From Amycolatopsis eburnea (GTDB lineage Bacteria; Actinomycetota; Actinomycetes; Mycobacteriales; Pseudonocardiaceae), in the NCBI RefSeq assembly GCF_003937945.1, contig NZ_RSEC01000008.1:1-64000 (forward strand): 64,000 nt of DNA. The letters are read 5' to 3'. The notes under the pieces are model-generated. The model had not been told where the DNA came from. It saw only the letters and a program-made list of their open reading frames with translations, and made no database searches. The translations under genes were made by a program, and so were the position numbers. Shown here in pieces: positions 26,043-33,832 of this stretch (position 1 is its first letter; the number at the start of each line of letters is the position of its first letter).

Positions 26043-27460
26043 CCCAGCGCGTCCGGTAGTTCCTCGATCAGCCGCCGCACTTCCGCGCCCAGGGACCGGT
26101 CCTCCTCCACCACCGGAACCACCGACCGCACCCACTCGTAAGCCTCACGCAGCTCCGCAACCCCCTCCGAAGCCAGCCACCTCGCCTGCGACGCCGTCAC
26201 CAGCTCGCAAGCCGTGATCGCGTAAAGGTGCGAAGCCGCCGCCCGCAGCTGCTCCCCCGCCGCCCAAGCGAACGCCTGGACGTCCTCCTGCCCGGCCGAC
26301 GTGTCCATCGACCCCAACGTCGCCGGCGAAGCCAACCGCCGCAGCGCGTGCAGCTCCCCCGCCGCCCGCTTGTGCAGCGGGACCAACCCCGCCCGCGGTC
26401 CCGGATCCGTCGTCAACTGAGCCGGCAACCCACTGAAACGCTCGTCCAGCAACCGGTGCTGGCGCTGCACCGAAACCTCGCCGAGGTGGACCAGCGCCGC
26501 CGTCACCGCGTCCATCCGCAAGCCCAGGTCCACCGCGTGGTAACCCGTTCCCGGGATGAACTCGCCGTCGACGAACGACGGGGAATCGCCCGGCATCGTC
26601 GCCCAGCGCCGGAAGGCCGACTCCAGCTCGGCGTTGACGCGCGAAGCGTGGGCCAGCGCCCGCGGCGCGACCCGCACCGACAGCGGCGCCTGCACCACGC
26701 CCGCGCGCACCGGGCCGTCACCCGTCAGCCCGCCCAGGGAAAGCAGCACGGACCGCAGGTGCTCGTCGCCGCCCGCCATGAGCGGGGAAAACACCTCGCG
26801 CGGGGCGCCCAGGACGTCGATCGCCATCGCTTCGGTGAGCGTCTGCAGGCGGATGAGCTGCCGCGCGTCGGCCCAGCCGCGTTGCGCGTGCACCACCGCC
26901 AGCGGCGAACCCTGAAGCAGCGAAGCACCTTCCTTCGGTCCCAGCACGTACGGCTCGGCACCCCGCGCGGCGAGCGCGGCCGCGGCCGGGACCTCGACGC
27001 CGTCCTCGAGCACCGTGCCGAGGCCGAGGAACGTCTGGAACGCGTGCGCCAGCGGGATGATCTCGCCGGAGCTGCCGAGCCCGGACCGCGGCACCGCGGG
27101 CGTGAACCCGTCGTTGAGCCGGTCCACCAGGAACTGCACCAGTTCCACGCTCACACCCGACCACGGCTGCAGGAAATCCCGCAGCCGCGCCACGAGCAGC
27201 GCGCGCACGTCCGCGGGCGGCAGCCACGGCGGACCGCCGACCGCGCGGCCGATCAGCAGGTTCCGCTGGTGCTCGGCTTGCTGCCGCGCGTCCAGCGCGA
27301 CCCCCACCAGGCGGCCCATGCCGGTGGTGACGCCGTAGACCGGCGCTCCCGTGCCGAGCGCCGTCAAGACCGCTTCCCGGCGCCGTCGCAGCTCTTCTAC
27401 CAGCGGTTTGTCCAGAACCAACCGTTCACCGTCGGCGAAACCGCTGTCGGTGACGATCAT
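26039..27460 (-). CDS. aromatic amino acid ammonia-lyase (HutH-like) with SSG variant of the MIO triad
   Basis: A 473-residue member of the histidine/phenylalanine/tyrosine ammonia-lyase family. The catalytic Tyr loop is APVYGVTTGMG (about residue 40). The MIO cofactor normally forms from Ala-Ser-Gly; here the motif reads GLGSSGEIIPLAH, so the first residue is Ser and the usual following Asp is Glu. It is shorter than typical HutH (about 510), with a divergent C-terminal half, and no other hut genes are nearby. The ATG overlaps the cyclodeaminase stop. The substrate is uncertain; it may belong to a specialised pathway rather than histidine catabolism. Confidence 0.85.
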   Translation of the reverse strand: MIVTDSGFADGERLVLDKPLVEELRRRREAVLTALGTGAPVYGVTTGMGRLVGVALDARQQAEHQRNLLIGRAVGGPPWLPPADVRALLVARLRDFLQPWSGVSVELVQFLVDRLNDGFTPAVPRSGLGSSGEIIPLAHAFQTFLGLGTVLEDGVEVPAAAALAARGAEPYVLGPKEGASLLQGSPLAVVHAQRGWADARQLIRLQTLTEAMAIDVLGAPREVFSPLMAGGDEHLRSVLLSLGGLTGDGPVRAGVVQAPLSVRVAPRALAHASRVNAELESAFRRWATMPGDSPSFVDGEFIPGTGYHAVDLGLRMDAVTAALVHLGEVSVQRQHRLLDERFSGLPAQLTTDPGPRAGLVPLHKRAAGELHALRRLASPATLGSMDTSAGQEDVQAFAWAAGEQLRAAASHLYAITACELVTASQARWLASEGVAELREAYEWVRSVVPVVEEDRSLGAEVRRLIEELPDALG

Positions 27461-28464
27461 CGGTACGGCAGCATGGTGCCGACGCCGGAAGCCTCGGCAC
27501 GGGCCAGGATCATGTCCGCCACCGCGACGTCCGTTGTGGACAGTCCGCGGTGCCAGAACAGGATCCGCTCGGCGTCGTGCTCGCGGCCCGGCTTCTTCCC
27601 GGCCACGACGTCGCCGATCTCGGCGTGGACCCCGTCCGCGGTGAGGAGGCCGGCGTTGAGCTGCGGGCGCAGGGCGCCGAACCGCGGGTCGCCGGACCGC
27701 GATTCGCGCCAGTCGTCGACGACGACCTTGTCGATGTCGTCGAGCAGCGTGAGCTCCAGCGCGCTGATCGTGCCGTAGGGCACCAGGAAGGTGCCCGGCC
27801 GGAGGAACTCGCGGCGCACCAGTGCTTCGGGTTCGACCAGCCGGGAGGCCTCGACCTGGATGTCCGCGCCGTCCAGGGTCTCCTCGGCCGTGGCGCAGAC
27901 GCGGACGTCCTTGCCGAGCCGTTCCGACAGCCGGCGGCCGAAGTCCTCGCGGGACTCCGGGCGCTTGCTGGTCACGCGGATCTCGGCGAAGTCGAACAAC
28001 GAGTCGAGGAGGACGACGTTCCACCACGCGGTGCCGCGGGCGCCGATGTGCCCGAGCACCCGGGAGTCCGGGCGGGCGAGGTACTTCGCGCCGACGGCGG
28101 TCATCGCGCCGGTGCGGGCCTCGGTGATCATCGTGCCGTCGACGATGGCCCGCGGCATGCCCGTGTCCGGGTCCAGCAGCAGGATCAACGCCATTTCGGA
28201 AGGGAGGCCCCGCTCGAAGTTCCCCACGAAGTCACCGACGACCTTCACGCCGCTGACCTGCTTCGCCGACAGGTGGCCGCGAAGGATGTTGAAGTGGCCC
28301 TTGCCGCCGTTGTCCGGCACGAGGTGCGTGCGCGGCTCGAAGACGACCTGGCCGCGGCCGTGGTCGGCGAGCACGTCCTCGACCGCGCCGACGATGTCGG
28401 CGTCCGTGATGCCGAGCGAATCGATGTCGGCACCGGTCAGGTACCGGAGCCAGACGGACGTCAC
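27457..28464 (-). CDS. ornithine cyclodeaminase/mu-crystallin family protein
   Basis: A 335-residue NAD(P)-dependent enzyme of the OCD family, whose members act on ornithine, other amino acids or N-substituted amino acid conjugates (for example SbnB). The N-terminal substrate region has HFNILRGHL, VKVVGDFVGNF and MALILLLDPDTG; the nucleotide region is VLGHIGARGTAWWNVVLL, where the usual GxGxQA motif is altered to GARGTAW. GTGA and ATGA overlaps join it to ybaK and the lyase. Sharing an operon with an ammonia-lyase suggests a common pathway to or from an unusual amino acid. Confidence 0.85.
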   Translation of the reverse strand: MTSVWLRYLTGADIDSLGITDADIVGAVEDVLADHGRGQVVFEPRTHLVPDNGGKGHFNILRGHLSAKQVSGVKVVGDFVGNFERGLPSEMALILLLDPDTGMPRAIVDGTMITEARTGAMTAVGAKYLARPDSRVLGHIGARGTAWWNVVLLDSLFDFAEIRVTSKRPESREDFGRRLSERLGKDVRVCATAEETLDGADIQVEASRLVEPEALVRREFLRPGTFLVPYGTISALELTLLDDIDKVVVDDWRESRSGDPRFGALRPQLNAGLLTADGVHAEIGDVVAGKKPGREHDAERILFWHRGLSTTDVAVADMILARAEASGVGTMLPYR

Positions 28465-29003
28465 CGGGCGAGGTCCTCGATGACCTCGGCGCCGGGCAGC
28501 GCGGCCAGCGCGGCACCGGAGATCAGCAGCTTGCTGCCGCGGATCCCGCTGCCGATGACGAGCTCGGGCGCGTCCGCGACGCGCTTGTCGAGCAGGATCG
28601 GCCACTCGGCGGGCAGGCCGACGGGCGTGATGCCGCCGTACTCCATCCCGGTCAGGGCGACGGCTTCGTCCATCGGCGCGAACGACGCCTTGCGGACGTC
28701 CAGGCGGCGCTTGATCACGCCGTTGACGTCGGCGCGGGTCGTCGCGAGCACGAGCGCGGCCGCGAACCGGACTTCGCCCGCGCGCTTGCCGGCGACGACG
28801 ACGCAGTTCGCGGACGCCTCGAGCGGCGAGCCGTAGGCCTCGCAGAAGGCGGCGGTGTCGGCCAGCGAGGGGTCGATCTCCGTGACGCCGACGGCGTCCG
28901 GGTCGGCGAGCGCGGCCAGCGCCTTGGCCACGGGCTCGGCGAGCAGGTCAGTACGCGTGGGGGCGGGAACGACGGTGAGGCTCCCGGCGATGGTCCAGGT
29001 CAC
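28461..29003 (-). CDS. YbaK/EbsC-family aminoacyl-tRNA deacylase-like protein
   Basis: A 180-residue YbaK-fold protein. The family hydrolyses mischarged tRNAs in trans. Recognisable segments are ASANCVVVAGKRAGEVRFAAAL and the Lys-bearing VIKRRLDVRKASFAP, then ALTGMEYGGITPVGLP near residue 115-130. It starts at GTG 29003 and is first in the overlapped operon with the OCD-like, lyase and CadD-like genes. One hypothesis is clearance of tRNA mischarged with a non-standard amino acid produced or handled by this operon. Confidence 0.88.
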   Translation of the reverse strand: MTWTIAGSLTVVPAPTRTDLLAEPVAKALAALADPDAVGVTEIDPSLADTAAFCEAYGSPLEASANCVVVAGKRAGEVRFAAALVLATTRADVNGVIKRRLDVRKASFAPMDEAVALTGMEYGGITPVGLPAEWPILLDKRVADAPELVIGSGIRGSKLLISGAALAALPGAEVIEDLAR

Positions 29004-29016
29004 CCCGCCACCCTAG

Positions 29017-29316
29017 CTACCAGCTCGAGCCACCGCGCTGGACCTCGATCAGCTTGGGCCGGACGTCCACGATGTAGACCAGCACGGCGGCCATCGCGGG
29101 CACCCAGAAGATCATGCCCGGGCCCATCACGTCGAACAGCGCCATGGCGAGCGTCGCGGCGCCCGTGATCAGCATCCAGATCGGCTTGGTCTTGCGGTCG
29201 GCCGCGGAATAGGCGTCGGCGCGCTGCAGCAGCGCGTGCACGAAGGCGAAGAGCCCGACCAGCGCGCTGCCCCAGTGGACGACTTGGAGGATCCAGATGG
29301 CGACTAGCACAGCCAC
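29017..29316 (-). CDS. DUF2516 family small membrane protein
   Basis: A 99-residue protein with about three hydrophobic segments ([54 protein letters not shown]). DUF2516 is an actinobacterial family of unknown role that commonly sits directly after hbhA, as here (Rv0476 is the mycobacterial counterpart by synteny). A strong hairpin separates it from hbhA. Confidence 0.88.
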   Translation of the reverse strand: MAVLVAIWILQVVHWGSALVGLFAFVHALLQRADAYSAADRKTKPIWMLITGAATLAMALFDVMGPGMIFWVPAMAAVLVYIVDVRPKLIEVQRGGSSW

Positions 29317-29343
29317 AGCTTACGGCAAACCGCCCGAACGACC

Positions 29344-29379
29344 CCGGCCCCGCCACCGGGAGAGCGGTGGCGGGGCCGG
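29344..29379 (-). terminator. strong GC hairpin between hbhA-like and DUF2516 genes
   Basis: CCGGCCCCGCCACC (29344-29357) pairs perfectly with GGTGGCGGGGCCGG (29366-29379) around an 8-nt loop. It begins 16 nt after the hbhA-like stop (minus strand) and should terminate or attenuate transcription before DUF2516. Confidence 0.75.
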
Positions 29380-29394
29380 GTGTTCACAGCGTGG

Positions 29395-30072
29395 TTACTT
29401 GTCGGTCTTCGGCGCGGCCGGCTTCTTCGCGGCGGCGCTGGTGGTGGTGCGGCGGGCCGGGGCGGCCGTCTTCGGAGCCGTCTTGTTCGCGACCTTGCGG
29501 CTCGCGGAACGGGTCTCGTGGGCGACGTCGTCACCCAGCTCCTCGATGGCGTCGGCGGCGTCGCCGGCGACCTCGGTCACCTTGCGGGCGGTCTTCTCGC
29601 CCACCGAGCGGGTGCGCTTGGTGAAGGTGCCCAGCACGCCGTCGACGCGCTCGCGGACCTCGCTGGTGACGCCCTCGACCTGGCCCTGCGCGGTGGCCAC
29701 GGCCTCCTCGAGCTGCTCGATGGCCTTCTTGACCTGCGGCTGCGCGGCGAACTTGTCCCACGCCTGCTCGCCCGACTCGGCCAGCTTGTTGTACAGCTTG
29801 AGCGCGGCCTCGGTGTACTCGTCGATGACCTTGCGCAGCTCGGCCGGGTCCAGCTTCTCGCGGAGGCTCTCGACGTCGGTCGGCAGCTCCTGCAGGTTCT
29901 TGCGGGCGGTCTCGCTGCCCTTGGTCACGTTCTCCTTGGCCTTCGCGACGGCGTCGGTGACGGCGTGCGTGGCCAGGTTGCCGGCGCCGAGCGCGGCGAG
30001 CAGCGGGGTGCGGACCTGGTCGAGGGCGGTGGTGACGGCCTTCTTGACGTCTTCGGTCTTGGGCGTGGTCAT
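29395..30072 (-). CDS. HbhA-like heparin-binding hemagglutinin homologue
   Basis: A 225-residue, highly charged alpha-helical protein. Residues about 10-165 form a long predicted coiled coil (LREKLDPAELRKVIDEY; AIEQLEEAVATAQGQVEG). The last 60 residues are Lys/Ala/Pro-rich (ARRTTTSAAAKKPAAPKTDK), as in the heparin-binding tail of mycobacterial HbhA. In non-pathogens such proteins may act in cell aggregation or lipid-body biology. There is no signal peptide, as in HbhA. The ATG overlaps the XRE stop (ATGA). The Rv0474-Rv0476 order is conserved. Confidence 0.88.
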   Translation of the reverse strand: MTTPKTEDVKKAVTTALDQVRTPLLAALGAGNLATHAVTDAVAKAKENVTKGSETARKNLQELPTDVESLREKLDPAELRKVIDEYTEAALKLYNKLAESGEQAWDKFAAQPQVKKAIEQLEEAVATAQGQVEGVTSEVRERVDGVLGTFTKRTRSVGEKTARKVTEVAGDAADAIEELGDDVAHETRSASRKVANKTAPKTAAPARRTTTSAAAKKPAAPKTDK

Positions 30073-30536
30073 GCTGACTCCTTGGTGTCTGCGGCTGGAG
30101 CGGTGTCTGGGGTGTCTGGGGTGGGAGCGGACTCGGCGGCCGGCCGTGCCGCGGCGTTCTCCCGGCGGAAGGACTCGTAGACGTCGAGCAGGACCTGCTT
30201 CTGCCGTTCGGTCAGCTCGGCGTCGGCGCGAATCGCGTCGCCCACCGGACCGCCCGTCGGCAGATCGAGGATCCCGGCCTGCACGTACAGCGCTTCCGCC
30301 GAAATGCGCAGGCCCTTGGCGATCTGCTGCAGGATCTCCGCGCTGGGCTTGCGGACCCCGCGCTCGATCTGGCTCAGGTACGGGTTGGACACGCCGGCGA
30401 GCTTCGACAGCTGGCGCAACGAGATCTTCGCGGTGTTGCGCTGCTGGCGGATGTACTCGCCGATGTCGGAAGCGATGTCCGCGACCTTCTCCATGGGACT
30501 GCCGGATCCGGGCTGGGTCCCACCGGTTTCTGCCAT
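30069..30536 (-). CDS. XRE-family HTH regulator upstream of hbhA-like gene (Rv0474-like)
   Basis: A 155-residue protein with an N-terminal XRE HTH (KISLRQLSKLAGVSNPYLSQ then IERGVRKPSAEILQQIAKGL, about residues 38-80) and a C-terminal acidic/Ala/Pro tail. The ATG at 30536 follows GAGGAGG with ideal spacing. It is coupled to the hbhA-like gene by an ATGA overlap. Two overlapping inverted repeats upstream (30586-30606 and a flanking AGTGCT pair) suggest autoregulation. Confidence 0.9.
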   Translation of the reverse strand: MAETGGTQPGSGSPMEKVADIASDIGEYIRQQRNTAKISLRQLSKLAGVSNPYLSQIERGVRKPSAEILQQIAKGLRISAEALYVQAGILDLPTGGPVGDAIRADAELTERQKQVLLDVYESFRRENAAARPAAESAPTPDTPDTAPAADTKESA

Positions 30537-30574
30537 CCGGTCACCTCCTCGCGACACCTTCGACGGTACGCGCG

Positions 30575-30606
30575 AGTGCTAGCTATTGCAAGCACTCTGC
30601 TTGCAA
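30575..30606. promoter_or_regulatory. overlapping inverted repeats upstream of the XRE gene
   Basis: TTGCAAGC-N5-GCTTGCAA (30586-30606) is a perfect inverted repeat. AGTGCT at 30575-30580 and AGCACT at 30591-30596 form a second, overlapping pair. The region is AT-rich and divides the XRE gene (-) from the PCMT-like gene (+), so it may be the operator for both. Confidence 0.6.
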
Positions 30607-30641
30607 CCATCGGGTGTGACGCTCACCGCTACCGTGAGGGC

Positions 30642-31790
30642 ATGACGCGCTCGGCCCGGCTGCGGCGGCGCCTCGTCGAGCACCTGCTCGACGAGGACGT
30701 CCTGCACGCCCCGGAGTGGATCGCCGCCTTCCGCGCGGTGCCCCGCCACGTCTTCCTGCCCCGCTTCTTCGCGCCCGCGGGCGGCCTGTGGGCGGCGGTC
30801 GACCACACCGATCCGGGCTGGCTGGAGACCGTCTACTCGCGCGACGTCCTGGTCACGCAGCTCGACGACGACCCGGACCGCTGGGACCGCGCCCGCCGCG
30901 ACGGACCGGTGGCCGGCACGCCGACGAGCTCGTCGAGCATGCCGTCGATCATGGCGATCATGCTGGAGGAGCTGCGGGTGCGCGACGGCGACCGCGTGCT
31001 CGAGATCGGCACCGGCACCGGCTACAACGCGGCGCTGCTGAGCCACCGCTGCGGCGCCGGCCAGGTGTCCACAGTGGACATCGACCCGGTGATCGTCGCG
31101 GACGCGCGGCGGCACCTGGCCGCGGCGGGCTACCACCCGGCGTGCGAGGTGGGCGACGGCGCGCTCGGCTTCCCGGCCGGCGTGCTCTTCGACCGCGTGC
31201 TGTGCACGGCGTCGGTGTCCTCGATCCCGCTGCCGTGGCTGGCGCAGACGAAACCGGGCGGCCTGGTCGTGACGACGCTGAACCGGCCGATCGGCGCCGG
31301 GCTGGTCCGGCTCGTGGCGGGCGCCGACGGCTCGGCCCGCGGCCGCGTCCTGGCGCGCGACGGCCGGTTCATGCCGCTGCGCGCGCACCGGCTGCCGCAC
31401 GCCGACCGGCTGCCGATGCCCGCGCGCGGGGACTGGGAGCAGACGCGCCTGCCGATGTCGGCGGTCCTGCAGCCCCGCAGGCAGTTCGAGTTCTTCGCCG
31501 GCCTCGCCCTGCCCGGTGTCCGGCCGGTCCGCGACGGCGGCGACGAGGAAGCCCCGGGCGTGGCGCTGGTCCACCCGGACGGCTCGTGGGTCCGCCACCG
31601 CAAGCGCGCGGGCGCGGACGAGGTCGCCCAGGGCGGCCCGCGCGCGCTCTGGGAAATCGCCGAGGCGGCCTACGTCGACTGGTGCGAGCTCGACAAGCCG
31701 GACCGCGACCGCTTCGGCGTCACGGTGACCGAGGCCCGCCAGGAGTTCTGGCTCGACGAACCCGGCGGCCGCACCTGGCCGCTCGGCTGA
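30642..31790 (+). CDS. PCMT-like protein methyltransferase
   Basis: A 382-residue protein related to protein-L-isoaspartate O-methyltransferase. The N-terminal FRAVPRHVFLP is the PCMT entry motif and VLEIGTGTGYNAALLSH is SAM motif I near residue 120. It is far longer than a classical PCMT (about 210); the C-terminal 170 residues resemble the extension in PCMT proteins found near some actinobacterial peptide clusters. No precursor peptide is visible nearby. Substrate repair of isoaspartate or peptide modification are both possible. Confidence 0.85.
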   Translation: MTRSARLRRRLVEHLLDEDVLHAPEWIAAFRAVPRHVFLPRFFAPAGGLWAAVDHTDPGWLETVYSRDVLVTQLDDDPDRWDRARRDGPVAGTPTSSSSMPSIMAIMLEELRVRDGDRVLEIGTGTGYNAALLSHRCGAGQVSTVDIDPVIVADARRHLAAAGYHPACEVGDGALGFPAGVLFDRVLCTASVSSIPLPWLAQTKPGGLVVTTLNRPIGAGLVRLVAGADGSARGRVLARDGRFMPLRAHRLPHADRLPMPARGDWEQTRLPMSAVLQPRRQFEFFAGLALPGVRPVRDGGDEEAPGVALVHPDGSWVRHRKRAGADEVAQGGPRALWEIAEAAYVDWCELDKPDRDRFGVTVTEARQEFWLDEPGGRTWPLG

Positions 31791-32398
31791 GGCAGCCGCG
31801 CGCGGATCCACGTCTCGACGTGGTCGGCCGCCGCCTCCGCCGTGACCTCCGTGGTGTCGAGGAGTTCGACCCCCAGCTCCTCCGCCGACTCGCACAGCCA
31901 GGCGGTGAACTCCAGCATCTCCTCGATCCGCGGCTCGTCCCACTCCCGCCAAGCCGGGCGCGCCCGCAGCCGGGCACGCAGCGACGAAGGCGAGCCAACC
32001 AACGCCAGGTAGTGGATGTCGCTGAAGAAGGCGCGCTCCGGCAGCGGCTCGAACTCCGGGGGCGCGACGGTGCCGCAGAGCACGACCGGACGGCCGTTCT
32101 GGTGCAGCATCGCCGCCATCCGGAGCCAGGCCGCGCGGAACGCCGGGACGTCGTCGCGCAGGGCGCCCGTCCAGAGGACGTCCTGCTCCAGCACGACGAC
32201 GTCGCCGCCGAAGCGGGCCGCCAGCAGCGGCCCGAGCGTCGACTTTCCCGCGCCGCTCGGACCGGTCAGCGCGAACAGCGGCAGCTTCAGGAACGGCCAC
32301 TCGTGCCCGCAGCGCGCGCACTCCAGCGTCGTGCCGGTGACGACCGGGCGGTCGGCCCGGTCGCCGCACGCCGGGCAGATCCGCAGGTCGAGACCCAC
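31670..32398 (-). CDS. Zn-ribbon P-loop ATPase/kinase-like protein
   Basis: A 242-residue protein. An N-terminal zinc ribbon (CPACG near residue 7 and CARCG near 29) is followed by an AAA/uridine-kinase-like P-loop, FALTGPSGAGKSTLGPLL (about 43-60), and the region VVVLEQDVLW. It probably phosphorylates or conjugates a small ligand, or acts as a nucleotide-dependent switch. The final 40 residues overlap the convergent PCMT gene by 121 nt and look like unselected sequence. The GTG start follows the next gene's stop by 1 nt, so the two are co-transcribed and both carry zinc ribbons. Confidence 0.8.
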   Translation of the reverse strand: MGLDLRICPACGDRADRPVVTGTTLECARCGHEWPFLKLPLFALTGPSGAGKSTLGPLLAARFGGDVVVLEQDVLWTGALRDDVPAFRAAWLRMAAMLHQNGRPVVLCGTVAPPEFEPLPERAFFSDIHYLALVGSPSSLRARLRARPAWREWDEPRIEEMLEFTAWLCESAEELGVELLDTTEVTAEAAADHVETWIRARLPQPSGQVRPPGSSSQNSWRASVTVTPKRSRSGLSSSHQST

Positions 32399-32399
32399 C

Positions 32400-32756
32400 T
32401 CAGTCGAAGAGGTTCTCGAGGAAGCTGCGCTTGCGGTGCCCGTGCCCGTACGGGCGCGGCGAGTCCGAGTAACCGCGGTGCGGCCGCGGCGAGTCGGAGT
32501 AGCCCCCGCGGTACGCCTTGGGCGAGTCCGGGTAGCCGCCGCGGTACGGGCGCGGCGAGTCGGGACGGCCGTAGTGCGCCGTCGGACCGGGCTGGTACTG
32601 CGGCGGCTGCCGGCCGTAGAACGAGCTCTCCGCACCGACGATCGCCTCGAGCTCACCGCGGTCCAGGAAGATCCCGCGGCAGCCGTCGCACTGGTCGATG
32701 TGGATGCCGTTCTTGTCGACGGTCCGCATCTGGTTCTGGCACTTCGGACAAATCAC
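32400..32756 (-). CDS. TFIIB-type zinc-ribbon protein with repetitive tail
   Basis: A 118-residue protein: CPKCQNQM and CDGCRGIFLDRGELEAI (residues 3-37) are the zf-TFIIB domain, found in small uncharacterised bacterial proteins. After a Pro/Gln linker, residues about 62-105 are four tandem repeats around the core (Y/S)DSPRPYRGGY. The C terminus is basic then acidic (HRKRSFLENLFD). It starts at GTG 32756 and is 1 nt upstream of the Zn-ribbon ATPase. Confidence 0.85.
   Translation of the reverse strand: MICPKCQNQMRTVDKNGIHIDQCDGCRGIFLDRGELEAIVGAESSFYGRQPPQYQPGPTAHYGRPDSPRPYRGGYPDSPKAYRGGYSDSPRPHRGYSDSPRPYGHGHRKRSFLENLFD
32450..32585 (-). repeat. tandem repeats encoding the (Y)xDSPRPYRGG tail
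   Basis: Four imperfect copies of a roughly 30-36-nt unit with the plus-strand core GGCGAGTC(C/G)G(A/G)GTA lie inside the TFIIB-ribbon gene. The copies start near 32456, 32486, 32520 and 32552 and encode D-S-P-R/K repeats. Copy number may vary between strains. Confidence 0.7.
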
Positions 32757-32792
32757 ACATCAGAGCCTACGCATGTTCGGCCCCGCTGTCCC

Positions 32793-33161
32793 TCAGCACG
32801 CGCAGAGGCAGAACGGGTGCCCGGCCGGATCGGCGTAGACGCGGAACGTCTTCGGCGCATCGTCCAGCAGTTTCGCGCCGAGGCCCAGCACGCGCTCGTG
32901 CGCGGCTTCGAGGTCGGTGACGTTCAGGTCGAGGTGCAGCTGCTGCGGGTTCTCCGCCGACGGCCACGACGGCGGCCGGTGGTCGGGCACCCGCTGGAAC
33001 GCGATCCCCGCGCCCCCGAGCGGGTTCGCCAGCGTCACCCAGTGCCCGTCTTCGGCGACTTCGGGCGCGTCCCACTCCAGCACCGCCCGGTAGAACCCGG
33101 CCAGCGCGACCGGGTCGGGGCAGTCGAGGGCCACCACACCCAGCGTCGGTACCGCACTCAT
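32793..33161 (-). CDS. VOC-family (glyoxalase/bleomycin-resistance-like) protein
   Basis: A 122-residue single-domain VOC protein. It opens LGVVALDCPDPVALAGFYRAVL, has QLHLDLNVTDLEAAHERVL in the middle (the His is a usual metal position), and ends DPAGHPFCLCAC. This is the common actinobacterial VOC subfamily. The ATG at 33161 has AGGAG 5 nt upstream. It is divergent from the CGNR gene over 84 bp, so the CGNR protein may regulate it. Confidence 0.88.
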   Translation of the reverse strand: MSAVPTLGVVALDCPDPVALAGFYRAVLEWDAPEVAEDGHWVTLANPLGGAGIAFQRVPDHRPPSWPSAENPQQLHLDLNVTDLEAAHERVLGLGAKLLDDAPKTFRVYADPAGHPFCLCAC

Positions 33162-33245
33162 GCGCACTCCTTTCCCGTAACCGTCGTTCGCATTATGTGG
33201 GTTATCCGACGCGGGGGCAACCACCGGCCGCCGTACACTCGGTAC

Positions 33246-33710
33246 GTGCACACCGACGCCTCCCTCGTGGTGGAGTTCCTCAACACGGTCAACGTCGAAG
33301 AGGGCACTGACCTGCTCGAAGATCCCGGGCAGTGGCGCGAGTGGGCAGCCGGGCACGCACTGCGGGCGAACCCGGCCCCCGAAGCCCGCGCGGCACGCGA
33401 CGCCCTGCGCGCGGCGATCGGCGACCCCCGCCTCCCCGGCGGCAGCCTCGACGTCGGCACCCGGATCTCCCTGACCGACGACGGCCCGGCGTTGGTCGCG
33501 GAGGACGCGGTCGGGGCGGTGTTCGCGGCCTGCGCCCGCCTGGTGGTGCGCGGCGACTGGATCCGGCTGAAGATCTGCCCGGCGGACACGTGCTTGTGGG
33601 CGTTCTACGACGAGTCCCGCAACCGCTCGCGCACGTGGTGCTCGATGCGGGTGTGCGGGAACCGCGAGAAGGCCCGCGGCTGGCGGGCCCGCACCGCCGC
33701 GGCCGGCTGA
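33246..33710 (+). CDS. CGNR zinc-finger/ABATE-domain regulator
   Basis: A 154-residue protein: N-terminal ABATE-type domain beginning VVEFLNTVNVEEG and a C-terminal treble-clef zinc finger (CPADTCLWAFYDESRNRSRTWC then RVCGNREKARGWR; split here, residues about 100-145). CGNR proteins are putative stress-linked regulators. The start GTG 33246 overlaps an inverted repeat CGTAC-N5-GTACG (33232-33246). A second CGNR gene lies at 47344-47898. Confidence 0.87.
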   Translation: MHTDASLVVEFLNTVNVEEGTDLLEDPGQWREWAAGHALRANPAPEARAARDALRAAIGDPRLPGGSLDVGTRISLTDDGPALVAEDAVGAVFAACARLVVRGDWIRLKICPADTCLWAFYDESRNRSRTWCSMRVCGNREKARGWRARTAAAG

Positions 33711-33734
33711 GACGGCTCCGCGCTGGCCCGGAAC

Positions 33735-33787
33735 GTCATGAAAGGGTCGTTCATGGCGTCTGGCGAGATGAACGACCCTTTTATGAC
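33735..33787 (+). terminator. long hairpin after CGNR gene
   Basis: Twenty-nt arms at 33735-33754 and 33768-33787 pair with a single G-U, around a 13-nt loop; the core is AAAGGGTCGTTCAT. It starts 24 nt after the stop. It probably terminates the CGNR message and may belong to a repeated intergenic hairpin family. Confidence 0.7.
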
Positions 33788-33832
33788 ATCGCTGCGGCGC
33801 GCTCTCATCCGAGCGGCGGACCCACGAACGGC

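Noticed and set aside
26039..27460. Calling the lyase hutH of a histidine utilisation operon
   Set aside because: No hutU, hutI or hutG genes are adjacent, the MIO triad is non-canonical and the protein is short, so only the family name is supported.
30642..31790. PCMT-like gene as part of a graspetide or lanthipeptide cluster
   Set aside because: There is no precursor peptide, ATP-grasp ligase or cyclase nearby; the long C-terminal part alone is not enough.
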